NCBI GenBank assembly: GCA_036937835.1
Contig: CM072875.1
Coordinates: 12,475,001 to 12,539,000 of the forward strand
Direction of reading: 5' to 3'
Source of the DNA: Pampus argenteus
Lineage: Eukaryota > Chordata > Actinopteri > Scombriformes > Stromateidae
DNA length: 64,000 nt
Positions 1-11,238 of this stretch are shown here, piece by piece. The translations under genes were made by a program, and so were the position numbers. How positions within the stretch are numbered: the first letter of the stretch is position 1; every line of letters begins with the position of its first letter. The notes beneath the pieces were generated by a model that saw only the letters and a program-made list of their open reading frames with translations, did not search any database and was not told where the DNA came from.

Positions 1-473
1 TTTATGAGGATTGTTTTCAGTGTACACTGGCAGCCAGACCCTGTTTGCCTCCTGTGACATGACAGCCCTTTGCAGCACAGATTGCTCAGGATCCCAGGCA
101 TTCCTTTAGGTTTAATGTTACCTGTGATATAAGCAGTTTCTAGTAGGCAGCCTTGTCTCAAACAGTAGCTTGTGAAGCATTTACTGTACAATTAGATGTC
201 AGTCATTTGGTGGGGAGAAAGGAAAAATAAGTCACTGCATCATCCGTTTCCCTAAACTGAGCTTAGACCAATTTGCTGAAATGTTTCCTACAGTGGACAA
301 CGGGACACTTGTCAAATGATGCTTGACTAAGTAGTGTCCCTTTCATCAACTTTAGTCATTTGCAGCATTATCTTTGATGTTCCAGTTTGTAACGTTACTA
401 TCATTAGGTGGATATACCGCAAGATAGGAAGCCACAGAAATTATAACAATGAGACCAAGTTCTAAATAAAACA
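1..473. other. no gene seen at left edge
   Basis: I see no convincing exon, RNA gene or named repeat here. The stretch lies beyond the polyadenylation signal of the first array gene and could be intergenic DNA or part of a transcript outside the window. Confidence 0.5.
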
Positions 474-479
474 TTTATT
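474..479 (-). promoter_or_regulatory. polyadenylation signal of first type A gene
   Basis: AATAAA on the minus strand, about 95 bases past the stop codon of the gene at 574-2302. Confidence 0.6.
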
Positions 480-573
480 GTTTTTTCACCTCATCACTGG
501 ATGCAGCATCTGAAAAAAAACAAAACAAAAAAAAAAACGCAAAGAATTATGACACTTCCTTAAATTCATCAAC

Positions 574-2302
574 TCAAACTTGCAGGTGGTCCCTACCATT
601 TGGGAGGTCATGTTTAGTTTGTGGGGTTTCCCAGTCAAATTGATCATTTTCACCTTTTGAGCGAGGAAGCCAGGGTACAGGTTGCCAGTAGTTGAAGCCT
701 GGACGTGGCTCTGGCTGAGTCTGAAGCCCAGATTTGTAGCCATCTTGGGTGTTCTGGTCAGGGATTTTGCCAGCCTTGTTGGCCTTGTATGAAATGTACG
801 GAGTGAAGGGGAGATCGTCGTAAGAAACATATGGCTTCATTGGGCCTGGATAGCCACTCGGTTTCTTAGTGGTACATGGTTTAGTTGGTACGTTAGAATC
901 AGGTTTAGTTGTTGGTTTTGTTGTTGGACTTGAGACAGTTGGTTTAGTAGTTGGAGTTGGGGGCCCTTCATAAAAATGCTGGATAATTGGGTAGTAGTAA
1001 GTGTCAAACCCATCTCCGATTCCTGGCAATGGTTGGTAAGGATAATGAGGATAATATTGGTAATAAGGATAGTAAGGATATGCAACAGGAGGTTTCTGTG
1101 TAGGTGGCACTGATGACATCATGTACATGTAGTAGAGGTAATACAAATAGTTAGAATATGAATCATAGGTGTAATGCGGCTGGTTTGTATGACGCTTATG
1201 CCGATTCAAGGTTTCATGAGAGAAATTAGACTGCGAGGGCAGCTGAGCAGGCTTTGCTGTAGTCGCAGTAGGTGTTGCAGCAGGACGTGGCATCATGGGG
1301 CAGGTAAATTTAACTGGAGTCCCCAGCCAACTCATACGCACCACATAATTTCTGTTCTGAAACAAAACACATGTTGATCAAAGACCATCGTTATGTTTAA
1401 TCTAAAAACCTACCATAAAAATTAAAATCTTGAAGTAGCATTGAACTGGTAACAGGGAATCTAGTGTTTTGGACACTTAAAAGTACCTTTAACATACACA
1501 AGGTAAATACATGTGTGGAACAGTTAATATAACAGTTAGTCAAGTTAGTGGTATACCTCTTGCATCACATTGCAGCCATCATAGGGAACAACTAACACAA
1601 GTCCCAGTGCGTTCTGCTGCATCGAGTAGCCACACAGTTCAGGCACCTGGCTCAAAGACAGGGGATGTGCATTGCCTGAAGGGGGAGAAGAGACATTTAT
1701 AATATGACAACCTGTTCTTTGCTTGCAGCTTTAACATACTGCAAGTTTGTATGTTGAATCAACTATTCTACCCATGTCCAGCTGTAAGTTAGCAGCTCCA
1801 GGTCCCATGGCTTTCAATTTCATCTCATTTTGGCCACAGTGCAGTGAAGGGTTCAGGCGCCTCCATGCTGCTTCCTTTGCCTTGGCATCCTCCAGTTGTG
1901 ATGCTTGCTTAGACAACCCTTAAAGAGATGTTAAGATAGAAGGTTAACAGCACAGTAGCAAGCTGTGGTATCATCAGGAGCAGTATCATGCATCGAAATA
2001 CAGAACAACCACATCTTACCTGTGCCATCAAACTGATCCAAGTCAACATTCAGTAAGTCATCATTTCCCATGGAGGCAAGAGAGAAAAAGCCTGATTGGG
2101 AGTTAAACTCTTTCTCATTAAAGAAAATGCCTCCTCTCCTTCCTTCCATCTCTGTGGCCTCACTAACTACCTTGTTCTGTTTAGCTTTTTTAGTCAGTCC
2201 TCCCCAGCTAAAGCAAGTTAAACATGGCACCAAAGAGCACAAGAGCAATATGACTGCCACAGTCTGACATGATCTCTGTCTCCTTTCACCTTTACCTGCC
2301 AT
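574..2302 (-). CDS. type A gene 1: secreted ZP-N-like, Tyr/Pro/Thr-rich protein (complete)
   Basis: Four coding exons on the minus strand: 2302-2020, 1918-1772, 1675-1557 and 1356-574. Together they give 444 codons (443 residues); intron phases are 1, 1, 0, all GT-AG. The start is the ATG at 2302; the frame stays open upstream but has no earlier ATG. Residues 1-30 look like a signal peptide with a hydrophobic core (VAVILLLCSLVPCL). Cys122, Cys158 (CGY), Cys178 (PYDGC) and Cys202 (TCPM) match the four-cysteine layout of ZP-N domains, with NYVV before a Trp-Gly and then CP. The last exon is low complexity: a Tyr cluster (YPYYPYYQYYPHYPYQP), Thr-Pro-Lys runs, then a unique tail ending DHLQV. It is the only type A copy that keeps this tail, so it is probably closest to the ancestral form. 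I do not recognise a named orthologue. A role in an extracellular coat is inference; splice sites and family membership are well supported. Confidence 0.75.
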
Positions 2303-2869
2303 ACTGGAGGTGCACACTCAAAAGAGGCTTTGCTATGAAGCAACTGAATCACAGCTATTAATACTGTGAACATTTTGTCACCAATCAACTAATCAGATGA
2401 GACTTCATGCCATAGCTTGCACCTGCGTTAATTAGTGTCACAGCAGGTGGGCTCATTTAGAGCCTTTGATGTCTGATTCTACTGTTCTGGTGGGATCAAT
2501 GAAGTCACCTGAGTCAGAACACGTACCACGTAGTATGAAATAGGACACATACTATCTGTTTTTGTAGGTTATTTTGCTACCAGGTTATGTGATTTTCCTT
2601 TGCCTGCACATTTTATTATCATTGTATGATATTTTCTTTTTCTGAAATTGAAAATTAAGAGTAGAGTACTCCACACTGAAGTAAAGTTTGTGTAATGTGT
2701 GACATACAATAAAAGTAAAATGTTGCTTTATTTGTATTTCTTTACTGTAATTATTAGTTTGTGAAGCTCGATATTCCTGTAGGCACCCTCTTACCACATT
2801 CTTTGATCTACATCATTGATATCTGGCTTCACAACAACTTAATTTCCTTTCAAATTGAACATGGCTTGC
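2303..2869. other. 5' flank of type A gene 1
   Basis: Upstream region of the first gene, repeated at about 6009-6575 and partly at 9745-10025. No clear TATA box is seen near the start, unlike the type B copies. No exon recognised. Confidence 0.4.
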
Positions 2870-3040
2870 TACGCTGGATGGTTTGGCAGTTGGCAGAGGC
2901 CCTGAAAAGGGAGGGAAGAAAGGTGGGAATATAGGAAAGGGGTACTTTTGGGGAGGGTAGAAATTGGGAATTTGTGGAAGTTTAGGCATTCTTAAAATGA
3001 GGGGGGATTTTAGGGACCTGGGGGCCCGACGGTGGGACCT
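2870..3040 (-). pseudogene. truncated type B tail fragment
   Basis: On the minus strand this reads as the Pro-rich 3' exon of type B genes (PKLPQIPNFYPP, then IFPPFFPPF, then GPLPTAKP). It is cut at both ends: on one side the coding sequence stops where a deletion begins, and on the other it runs into BEL/Pao sequence at 3041. No cysteine-block exons accompany it, so it is a relic. The same relic is found at 6576-6746 and, longer, at 10430-10800. Confidence 0.75.
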
Positions 3041-3480
3041 GCTGACAGTTGACAATCTGAGTGATTCAGACAGTCCAGAGCCCCTAACGCCTAATCACCT
3101 GCTCACCATGAAACCTGTCATAGCCTTACCACCTCCTGGAAGATTCATCAGCGAAGACATGTATGCTTGTGAGAGTTGGCGTCACGTTCAGTAACTTGCA
3201 GAGCAATTTTGGTGTCGCTGGAGAAGGGAGTACCTCTTCAATATTGCCATCAGACGACTCATGGCGAAGGCAGATGATCTGCCACGGAGCGAGTGGAAAT
3301 TGGCCAAAGTTATAGAGACACTGATAAGGATGGACTAGTGAGAACAGTAAAGCTTTGTATTGGAGATCGGAAGATGGAAAGGAGGGACAGCGCTCTGGCA
3401 AGCCACCCATTGTCGAGTGTCCAGTGCAGAAGCTGATCCTGCTTCAAGAGACTGTTGAACCATCCTCTTGACCACAACCA
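3041..3480 (+). mobile_element. BEL/Pao retrotransposon fragment (C-terminal DUF5641 region)
   Basis: The plus strand encodes the conserved end of a BEL/Pao polyprotein: LLTVDNLSDSDSPEPLTPNH, then LPPPGRF, then WRHVQ, an in-frame stop, and FWCRWRREYLFN. Degenerate reading frames continue to a Cys-Pro-Val-Gln-Lys-Leu-like end. It is only about 0.44 kb and joins the type B tail relic directly at 3040/3041. It is non-functional and repeated in each type A unit. Confidence 0.8.
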
Positions 3481-4146
3481 TACTGTGTACAGTGTTGAGA
3501 CTTTTCATGGATATTCTTGTGGTCTCAAGTTTTAAGAGTTATGGGTCATGCAGAGTTGAGAAATTATTCACACTTTGTACTCCATACTGTTTGAAAATTG
3601 TTCATTTGTGGGAGTGAAACAGACCATTAGCATTGTTTAGCATGTTTAATATAGGTCACTTTCAAACAGTTATTCTTTATTTTAAAGAAGGGACTCTGAC
3701 AGGAAGTGGAGCTACTGGCATAAGAAGCAGTAAAAATAAAAAGTTAAAGTCACATGAGTGTTTGCATATCATCATAATTTATTGTTTAGATAACACCTGG
3801 CTGAGGAGGGCACAAGGTTCGTAGTCTTGTTTTATTAAGTACTTGAAAACTAACTAGAGATGATTTAAGTGAAGTCAATGTTTTCTTCATTTTCCTGTCA
3901 CTTACCATTATAGCTCTTATGGTGTGTTTAGAGATTACAAGGAGCTACAGTCAAGAATTCATTAGTCAGTATTGGAACAGTACATTTTTTCCACTTTTGA
4001 TTTAAACCTGATCTACCACACCTCCCTCAAAGATCACCAACCTTTCCATATTATTAAACAGTGAATATCAGCAATACATCAGTGACTGCACACTGCCACT
4101 TGGGTAAGTCAAACCATTTATTAAAACTGTTCAGCATTACAGTAGG
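3481..4146. repeat. shared 3' spacer between Pao fragment and gene tail
   Basis: About 0.65 kb that recurs after the Pao fragment and before the gene 3' end in most units (7187-7852, 11239-11890, 22401-22835, 27600-28030, 32100-32735). It contains no convincing coding exon. It might hold the remains of the retrotransposon's long terminal repeat plus ancestral 3' flank. A minus-strand AATAAA at 4117-4122 lies just past the type B-style tail. Confidence 0.6.
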
Positions 4147-4573
4147 CTAAACTGGAGGATGAGGAAGCGGATAAGGCATAATTGGAACATGGACATGTGG
4201 GTGATGATGATTCCGAGTTGGTGGTGTCTCTTTAGGAAAGGGGACATGGGGCAGGTGAAAGGGAGGATATGAAGGAGGAAAGAAAGTTACATGTGGTGGT
4301 AACTGTGGTTTAGCTGCAGTCACTTGAGAGACTTTGATGGCACTGGCTGGTTTGGCAGTTGGCAGAGGCCCTGGAAAGGGAGGGAAGAAAGGTGGGAATA
4401 TAGGAATGGGGTAATTTTTGGGAAGGTAAAAAGTGGGAGTTTGTGGAAGTTTAGGCATTTCAAAATGAGGGGGGGATTTTGGGGACCTGAGGGCCCGGCG
4501 GTGGGAACTGGGGGACCTGAGGGCCCGGCGGTGGGAACTGGGGGACTTGGGTAAGTCAAACCATTTGGCCTGG
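4147..4573 (-). pseudogene. type B tail grafted behind type A gene 2, out of frame
   Basis: Directly downstream of the type A gene 2 stop lies the type B 3' exon end. It has two 30-bp minisatellite units and the PKLPQTPTFY, PPFFPPFPG and HVHVPIMPYPLPHPPV segments, then a stop and AATAAA. It is one base out of frame with the type A exon, and a run of seven G (six in intact copies) shifts the minisatellite frame as well. It is probably untranslated 3' sequence now. Confidence 0.7.
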
Positions 4574-6008
4574 CTAGTCACTCGGTTTCGTACATGGTTT
4601 TGTTGTTGGTTTTGTTGTTGGACTTGAGACAGTTGGTTTAGTAGTTGGAGTTGGGTGCCCTTCATAAAAATGCTGGATAATTGGGTAGTAGTAAGTTTCA
4701 AACCCATCTCCGATTCCTGGCAATGGTTGGTAAGGATAATGAGGATAATATTGGTAATAAGGATAGTAAGGATATGCAACAGGAGGTTTCTGTGTAGGTG
4801 GCACTGATGACATCATGTACATGTAGTAGAGGTAATACAAATAGTTAGAATATGAATCATAGGTGTAATGCGGCTGGTTTGTATGACGCTTATGCCGATT
4901 CAAGGTTTCATGAGAGAAACTAGGCTGCGAGGGCAGCTGAGCAGGCTTTGCTGTAGTCGCAGTAGGTGTTGCAGTAGGTGTTGCAGCAGGACGTGGCATC
5001 ATGGGGCAGGTAAATTTAACTGGAGTCCCCAGCCAACTCATACGCACCACATAATTTCTGTTCTGAAACAAAACACATGGTGATCAAAGACCATCGTTAT
5101 GTTTAATCTAAAAACCTACCATAAAAATTAAAATCTTGAAGTAGCATTGAACTGGTAACAGGGAATCTAGTGTTTAGGACACTTACGAGTACCTTTAACA
5201 TACACAAGGTGAATACATGTGTGGAACAGTTAATATAACAGTTAGTCAAGTTAGTGGTATACCTCTTGCATCACATTGCAGCCATCATAGGGAACAACTA
5301 ACACAAGTCCCAGTGCGTTCTGCTGCATCGAGTAGCCACAGAGTTCAGGCACCTGGCTCAAAGACAGGGGACGTGCATTGCCTGAAGGGGGAGAAGAGAC
5401 ATTTATAATATGACAACCTGTTCTTTGCTTGCAGCTTTAACATACTGCAAGTTTGTATGTTGAATCAACTATTCTACCCATGTCCAGCTGTAAGTTAGCA
5501 GCTCCAGGTCCCATGGCTTTCAATTTCATCTCATTTTGGCCACAGTGCAGTGAAGGGTTCAGGCGCCTCCATGCTGCTTCCTTTGCCTTGGCATCCTCCA
5601 GTTGTGATGCTTGCTTAGACAACCCTTAAAAAGATGTTAAGATAGAAGGTTAACAGCACAGTAGCAAGCTGTGGTATCATCAGGAGCAGTATCATGCATC
5701 GAAATACAGAACAACCACATCTTACCTGTGCCATCAAACTGATCCAAGTCAACATTCAGTAATTCATCATTTCCCATGGAGGCAAGAGAGAAAAAGCCTG
5801 ATTGGGAGTTAAACTCTTTCTCACTAAAGAAAATGCCTCCTCTCCTTCCTTCCATCTCTGTGGCCTCACTAACTACCTTGTTCTGTTTAGCTTTTTTAGT
5901 CAGTCCTCCCCAGCTAAAGCAAGTTAAACATGGCACCAAAGAGCACAAGAGCAATATGACTGCCACAGTCTGACATGATCTCTGTCTCCTTTCACCTTTA
6001 CCTGCCAT
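4574..6008 (-). CDS. type A gene 2: ZP-N-like Tyr/Pro-rich protein with shortened tail
   Basis: Exons 6008-5726, 5624-5478, 5381-5263 and 5062-4574 total 346 codons (345 residues), with the same phases and cysteines as gene 1. Exon 4 carries a small internal duplication (TPTATPTAT) and the Tyr cluster. It then ends at PCTKPSD because a recombination joined type A exon 4 to a type B tail in another frame. About 95 residues present in gene 1 are lost. The exons upstream are intact and nearly identical to gene 1, so a shorter secreted protein is plausible. Whether it is expressed cannot be told from sequence. Confidence 0.65.
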
Positions 6009-6575
6009 ACTGGAGGTGCACACTCAAAAGAGGCTTTGCTATAAAGCAACTGAATCACAGCTATTAATACTGTGAACATTTTGTCACCAATCAACTAATC
6101 AGATGAGACTTCATGCCATAGCTTGCACCTGCGTTAATTAGTGTCACAGCAGGTGGGCTCATTTAGAGCCTTTGATGTCTGATTCTACTGTTCTCGTGGG
6201 GTCAATAAAGTCACCTGAGTCAGAACACTTACCACGTGGTATGAAATAGGACACATACTATCTGTTTTTGTAGGTTATTTTGCTACCAGGTTATGTGATT
6301 TTCCTTTGCCTGCACATTTTATTATCATTGTATGATATTTTCTTTTTCTGAAATTGAAAATTAAGAGTAGAGTACTCCACACTGAAGTAAAGTTTGTGTA
6401 ATGTGTGACATACAATAAAAGTAAAATGTTGCTTTATTTGTATTTCTTTACTGTAATTATTAGTTTGTGAAGCTCGATATTCCTGTAGGCACCCTCTTAC
6501 CACATTCTTTGATCTACATCATTGATATCTGGCTTCACAACAACTTAATTTCCTTTCAAATTGAACATGGCTTGC
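6009..6575. other. 5' flank of type A gene 2
   Basis: Copy of 2303-2869 with a few substitutions. No exon seen. Confidence 0.4.
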
Positions 6576-6746
6576 TACGCTGGATGGTTTGGCAGTTGGC
6601 AGAGGCCCTGAAAAGGGAGGGAAGAAAGGTGGGAATATAGGAAAGGGGTACTTTTGGGGAGGGTAGAAATTGGGAATTTGTGGAAGTTTAGGCATTCTTA
6701 AAATGAGGGGGGATTTTGGGGACCTGGGGGCCCGACGGTGGGACCT
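6576..6746 (-). pseudogene. truncated type B tail fragment, second unit
   Basis: Near-identical copy of the relic at 2870-3040, again fused to BEL/Pao sequence at its high-coordinate end. Confidence 0.75.
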
Positions 6747-7186
6747 GCTGACAGTTGACAATCTGAGTGATTCAGACAGTCCAGAGCCCCTAACGCCTAA
6801 TCACCTGCTCACCATGAAACCTGTCATAGCCTTACCACCTCCTGGAAGATTCATCAGCGAGGACATGTATGCTTGTGAGAGTTGGCGTCACGTTCAGTAA
6901 CTTGCAGAGCAATTTTGGTGTCGCTGGAGAAGGGAGTACCTCTTCAATATTGCCATCAGACGACTTATGGCGAAGGCAGATGATCTGCCACGGAGCGAGT
7001 GGAAATTGGCCAAAGTTATAGAGACACTGATAAGGATGGACTAGTGAGAACAGTAAAGCTTTGTATTGGAGATCGGAAGATGGAAAGGAGGGACAGCGCT
7101 CTGGCAAGCCACCCATTGTCGAGTGTCCAGTGCAGAAGCTGATCCTGCTTCAAGAGACTGTTGAACCATCCTCTTGACCACAACCA
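6747..7186 (+). mobile_element. BEL/Pao C-terminal fragment, second unit
   Basis: Copy of 3041-3480 with the same internal stop after WRHVQ. It was duplicated with the 3.7 kb unit rather than inserted independently. Confidence 0.8.
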
Positions 7187-7852
7187 TACTGTGTACAGTG
7201 TTGAGACTTTTCATGGATATTCTTGTGGCCTCAAGTTTTAAGAGTTATGGGTCATGCAGAGTTGAGAAATTATTCACACTTTGTACTCCATACTGTTTGA
7301 AAATTGTTCATTTGTGGGAGTGAAACAGACCATTAGCATTGTTTAGCATGTTTAATATAGGTCACTTTCAAACAGTTATTCTTTATTTTAAAGAAGGGAC
7401 TCTGACAGGAAGTGGAGCTACTGGCATAAGAAGCAGTAAAAATAAAAAGTTAAAGTCTCATGAGTGTTTCCATATCATCATAATTTATTGTTTAGATAAC
7501 ACCTGGCTGAGGAGGGCACAAGGTTCGTAGTCTTGTTTTATTAAGTACTTGAAAACTAACTAGAGATGATTTAAGTGAAGTCAATGTTTTCTTCATTTTC
7601 CTGTCACTTACCATTATAGCTCTTACGGTGTGTTTAGAGATTACAAGGAGCTACAGTCAAGAATTCATGAATCAGTATTGGAACAGTACATTTTTTCCAC
7701 TTTTGATTTAAACCTGATCTACCACACCTCCCTCAAAGATCACCAACCTTTCCATATTATTAAACAGTGAATATCAGCAATACATCAGTGACTGCACACT
7801 GCCACTTGGGTAAGTCAAACCATTTATTAGAACTGTTCAGCATTACAGTAGG
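7187..7852. repeat. shared 3' spacer, second unit
   Basis: Copy of 3481-4146. No gene seen. Confidence 0.6.
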
Positions 7853-8309
7853 CTAAACTGGATGATGAGGAAGCGGATAAGGCATAATTGGAACATGGAC
7901 ATGTGGGTGATGATGATTCCGAGTTGGTGGTGTGTCTTTAGGAAAGGGGACATGGGGCAGGTGAAAGGGAGGATATGAAGGAGGAAAGAAAGTTACATGT
8001 GGTGGCAACTGCGGTTTAGCTGCAGTCACTTGAGAGACTTTGATGGCACTGGCTGGTTTGGCAGTTGGCAGAGGCCCTGGAAAGGGAGGGAAGAAAGGTG
8101 GGAATATAGGAATGGGGTAATTTTTGGGAGGGTAAAAAGTGGGAGTTTGTGAAAGTTTAGGCATTTCAAAATGAGGGGGGGATTTTGGGGACCTGAGGGC
8201 CCGGCAGTGGGAACTGGGGGACCTGAGGGCCCGGCGGTGGGAACTGGGGGACCTGAGGGCCCGGCGGTGGGAACTGGGGGACTTGGGCAAGTCAAACCAT
8301 TTGGCCTGG
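7853..8309 (-). pseudogene. type B tail grafted behind type A gene 3, out of frame
   Basis: Same arrangement as 4147-4573 but with three 30-bp minisatellite units instead of two. The seven-G run and the frame mismatch are also present, so the graft predates duplication of the unit. Confidence 0.7.
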
Positions 8310-9744
8310 CTAGTCACTCGGTTTCGTACATGGTTTTGTTGTTGGTTTTGTTGTTGGACTTGAGACAGTTGGTTTAGTAGTTGGAGTTGGGTGCCCTTCA
8401 TAAAAATGCTGGATAATTGGGTAGTAGTAAGTGTCAAACCCATCTCCGATTCCTGGCAATGGTTGGTAAGGATAATGAGGATAATATTGGTAATAAGGAT
8501 AGTAAGGATATGCAACAGGAGGTTTCTGTGTAGGTGGCACTGATGACATCATGTACATGTAGTAGAGGTAATACAAATAGTTAGAATATGAATCATAGGT
8601 GTAATGCGGCTGGTTTGTATGACGCTTATGCCGATTCAAGGTTTCATGAGAGAAACTAGGCTGCGAGGGCAGCTGAGCAGGCTTTGCTGTAGTCGCAGTA
8701 GGTGTTGCAGTAGGTGTTGCAGCAGGACGTGGCATCATGGGGCAGGTAAATTTAACTGGAGTCCCCAGCCAACTCATACGCACCACATAATTTCTGTTCT
8801 GAAACAAAACACATGTTGATCAAAGACCATCGTTATGTTTAATCTAAAAACCTACCATAAAAATTAAAATCTTGAAGTAGCATTGAACTGGTAACAGGGA
8901 ATCTAGTGTTTAGGACACTTAAGAGTACCTTTAACATACACAAGGTAAATACATGTGTGGAACAGTTAATATAACAGTTAGTCAAGTTAGTGGTATACCT
9001 CTTGCATCACATTGCAGCCATCATAGGGAACAACTAACACAAGTCCCAGTGCGTTCTGCTGCATCGAGTAGCCACACAGTTCAGGCACCTGGCTCAAAGA
9101 CAGGGGACGTGCATTGCCTGAAGGGGGAGAAGAGACATTTATAATATGACAACCTGTTCTTTGCTTGCAGCTTTAACATACTGCAAGTTTGTATGTTGAA
9201 TCAACTATTCTACCCATGTCCAGCTGTAAGTTAGCAGCTCCAGGTCCCATGGCTTTCAATTTCATCTCATTTTGGCCACAGTGCAGTGAAGGGTTCAGGC
9301 GCCTCCATGCTGCTTCCTTTGCCTTGGCATCCTCCAGTTGTGATGCTTGCTTAGACAACCCTTAAAAAGATGTTAAGATAGAAGGTTAACAGCACAGTAG
9401 CAAGCTGTGGTATCATCAGGGGCAGTATCATGCATCGAAATACAGAACAACCACATCTTACCTGTGCCATCAAACTGATCCAAGTCAACATTCAGTAAGT
9501 CATCATTTCCCATGGAGGCAAGAGAGAAAAAGCCTGATTGGGAGTTAAACTCTTTCTCATTAAAGAAAATGCCTCCTCTCCTTCCTTCCATCTCTGTGGC
9601 CTCACTAACTACCTTGTTCTGTTTAGCTTTTTTAGTCAGTCCTCCCCAGCTAAAGCAAGTTAAACATGGTAGCAAAGAGCACAAGAGCAATATGACTGCC
9701 ACAGTCTGACATGATCTCTGTCTCCTTTCAGCTTTACCTGCCAT
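8310..9744 (-). CDS. type A gene 3: ZP-N-like Tyr/Pro-rich protein with shortened tail
   Basis: Exons 9744-9462, 9360-9214, 9117-8999 and 8798-8310 give 345 residues, the same length and end (PCTKPSD) as gene 2. The signal peptide differs by a few residues (KAERRQR, SLLPCLTC). The four ZP-N-type cysteines and the Tyr cluster are kept. Intact splice sites and near-identity to gene 2 point to a recent duplicate. Confidence 0.65.
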
Positions 9745-10429
9745 ACTGGAGGTGCACACTCAAAAGAGGCTTTGCTATGAAGCAACTGAATCACAGCTAT
9801 TAATACTGTGAACATTTTGTCACCAATCAACTAATCAGATGAGACTTCATGCCATAGCTTGCACCTGCGTTAATTAGTGTCACAACAGGTGGGCTCATTT
9901 AGAGCCTTTGATGTCTGATTCCACTGTTGTCGTGGGGGCACCCTCTTACCACATTCTTTGATCTACATCATTGATATCTGGCTTCACAACAACTTAATTT
10001 CCTTTCAAATTGAACATGGCTTGCTACACTAAATATATATATATATATCTTTGTGATAACTAAGAATTGCCTGTTAGGTTTCTGTGTAGGATGGTATTTG
10101 ACAGCAATCCTTATTCAAGTCAACTTAGTATTGAGTACTTCATGATAGAATAAAATACACATTTGCAATATTTAAATCAAGTACATCTTTTCACTTTTGA
10201 TTTAAAGGTCAAGTTATCTCATCCAAGCTCGTGTGCACACAGACATCAATCCTAATGTGCCCGCTTCCAAATTTAATTTTCCAAAAAAATTTAAATGTAA
10301 AAAAAAAAAAAAAAGTCAAGTTTGTACATTTCTGAATACATGTTGCATCTTTCCCCTCATGCCCTGCCCAGTGTCTTCAGTATTGAAATAGTTTTGCCTT
10401 ACCATGTACCACCAAATCAAACCATTTAT
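9745..10429. other. flank between type A gene 3 and a type B relic
   Basis: The first ~200 bases match the 5' flank of the other type A genes. The sequence then changes and includes a (TA)n tract near 10031-10048 and an A-run near 10300. The stretch after the A-run recurs at about 16585-16680. No exon seen. Confidence 0.45.
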
Positions 10430-10800
10430 TAGAACTGTTCAGCATTACAATAGGTTAACTGGAGGATGAGGAAGCGGATGAGGACATGTGGGTGATGATG
10501 TTTCTGAGTTGGTGTTGTGTCTTTAGGAAAGGGGACATGGGGCAGGTGAAAGGGAGGATATGAAGGAGGAAAGAAAGTTACATGTGGTGGTAACTGTGGT
10601 TTAGCTGCAGTCACTTGAGGGACTTTGATGGCACTGGCTGGTTTGGCAGTTGGCAGAGGCCCTGGAAAGGGAGGGAAGAAAGGTGGGAATATAGGAAAGG
10701 GGTACTTTTGGGGAGGGTAGAAATTGGGAATTTGTGGAAGTTTAGGCATTCTTAAAATGAGGGGGGATTTTGGGGACCTGGGGGCCCGACGGTGGGACCT
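10430..10800 (-). pseudogene. type B tail relic, longer version
   Basis: Contains nearly the full 3' half of a type B exon 4 (PKLPQIPNFY, PPFFPPFPG, KVPQVTAAKPQLPP, HLPHVPFPKD). A small deletion near 10480 alters the end of the frame, and there are no upstream exons. It joins BEL/Pao sequence at 10800/10801 with the same breakpoint as the two shorter relics, which therefore derive from this form by a further deletion. Confidence 0.75.
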
Positions 10801-11238
10801 GCTGACAGTTGACAATCTGAGTGATTCAGACAGTCCAGAGCCCCTAACGCCTAATCACCTGCTCACCATGAAACTTGTCATAGCCTTACCACCTCCTGGA
10901 AGATTCATCAGCGAGGACATGTATGCTTATAAGAGGTGGTGTCACGTTCAGTAACTTGCAGAGCAATTTTGGTGTCGCTGGAGAAGGGAGTACCTCTTCA
11001 ATATTGCCATCAGACGACTCATGGAGAAGGCAGATGATCTGCCATGGAGCGAGTGGAAATTGGCCAAAGTTATAGAGACACTGATAAGGATGGACTAGTG
11101 AGAACAGTAAAGCTTTGTGTTGGAGATCGGAAGATGGAAAGGAGGGACAGCGCTCTGGCAAGCCACCCATTGTCGAGTGTCCAGTGCAGAAGCTGATCCT
11201 GCTTCACGAGACTGTTGAACCATCCTCTTGACCACAAC
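10801..11238 (+). mobile_element. BEL/Pao C-terminal fragment, third unit
   Basis: Same fragment as 3041-3480 with a handful of differences (for example YKRW instead of CESW), still with a stop after WRHVQ. Confidence 0.8.

Larger units (their letters stand above)
895..10000. repeat. tandem segmental duplication, ~3.7 kb period (type A units)
   Basis: Units repeat with an offset of 3706 bases (first to second) and 3736 bases (second to third). Each carries a type A gene, a type B tail fragment, a BEL/Pao fragment and a spacer. The 30-base difference is exactly one extra 30-bp minisatellite unit in the third copy's exon 4. Identity between units is very high by eye, with scattered single-base changes. 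The third unit diverges after about 9940. Confidence 0.85.

Noticed and set aside
2303..2317. Upstream start for type A genes, 15 bases before the chosen ATG
   Set aside because: The codon there is GTG; the first ATG in frame is at 2302 (likewise 6008 and 9744).
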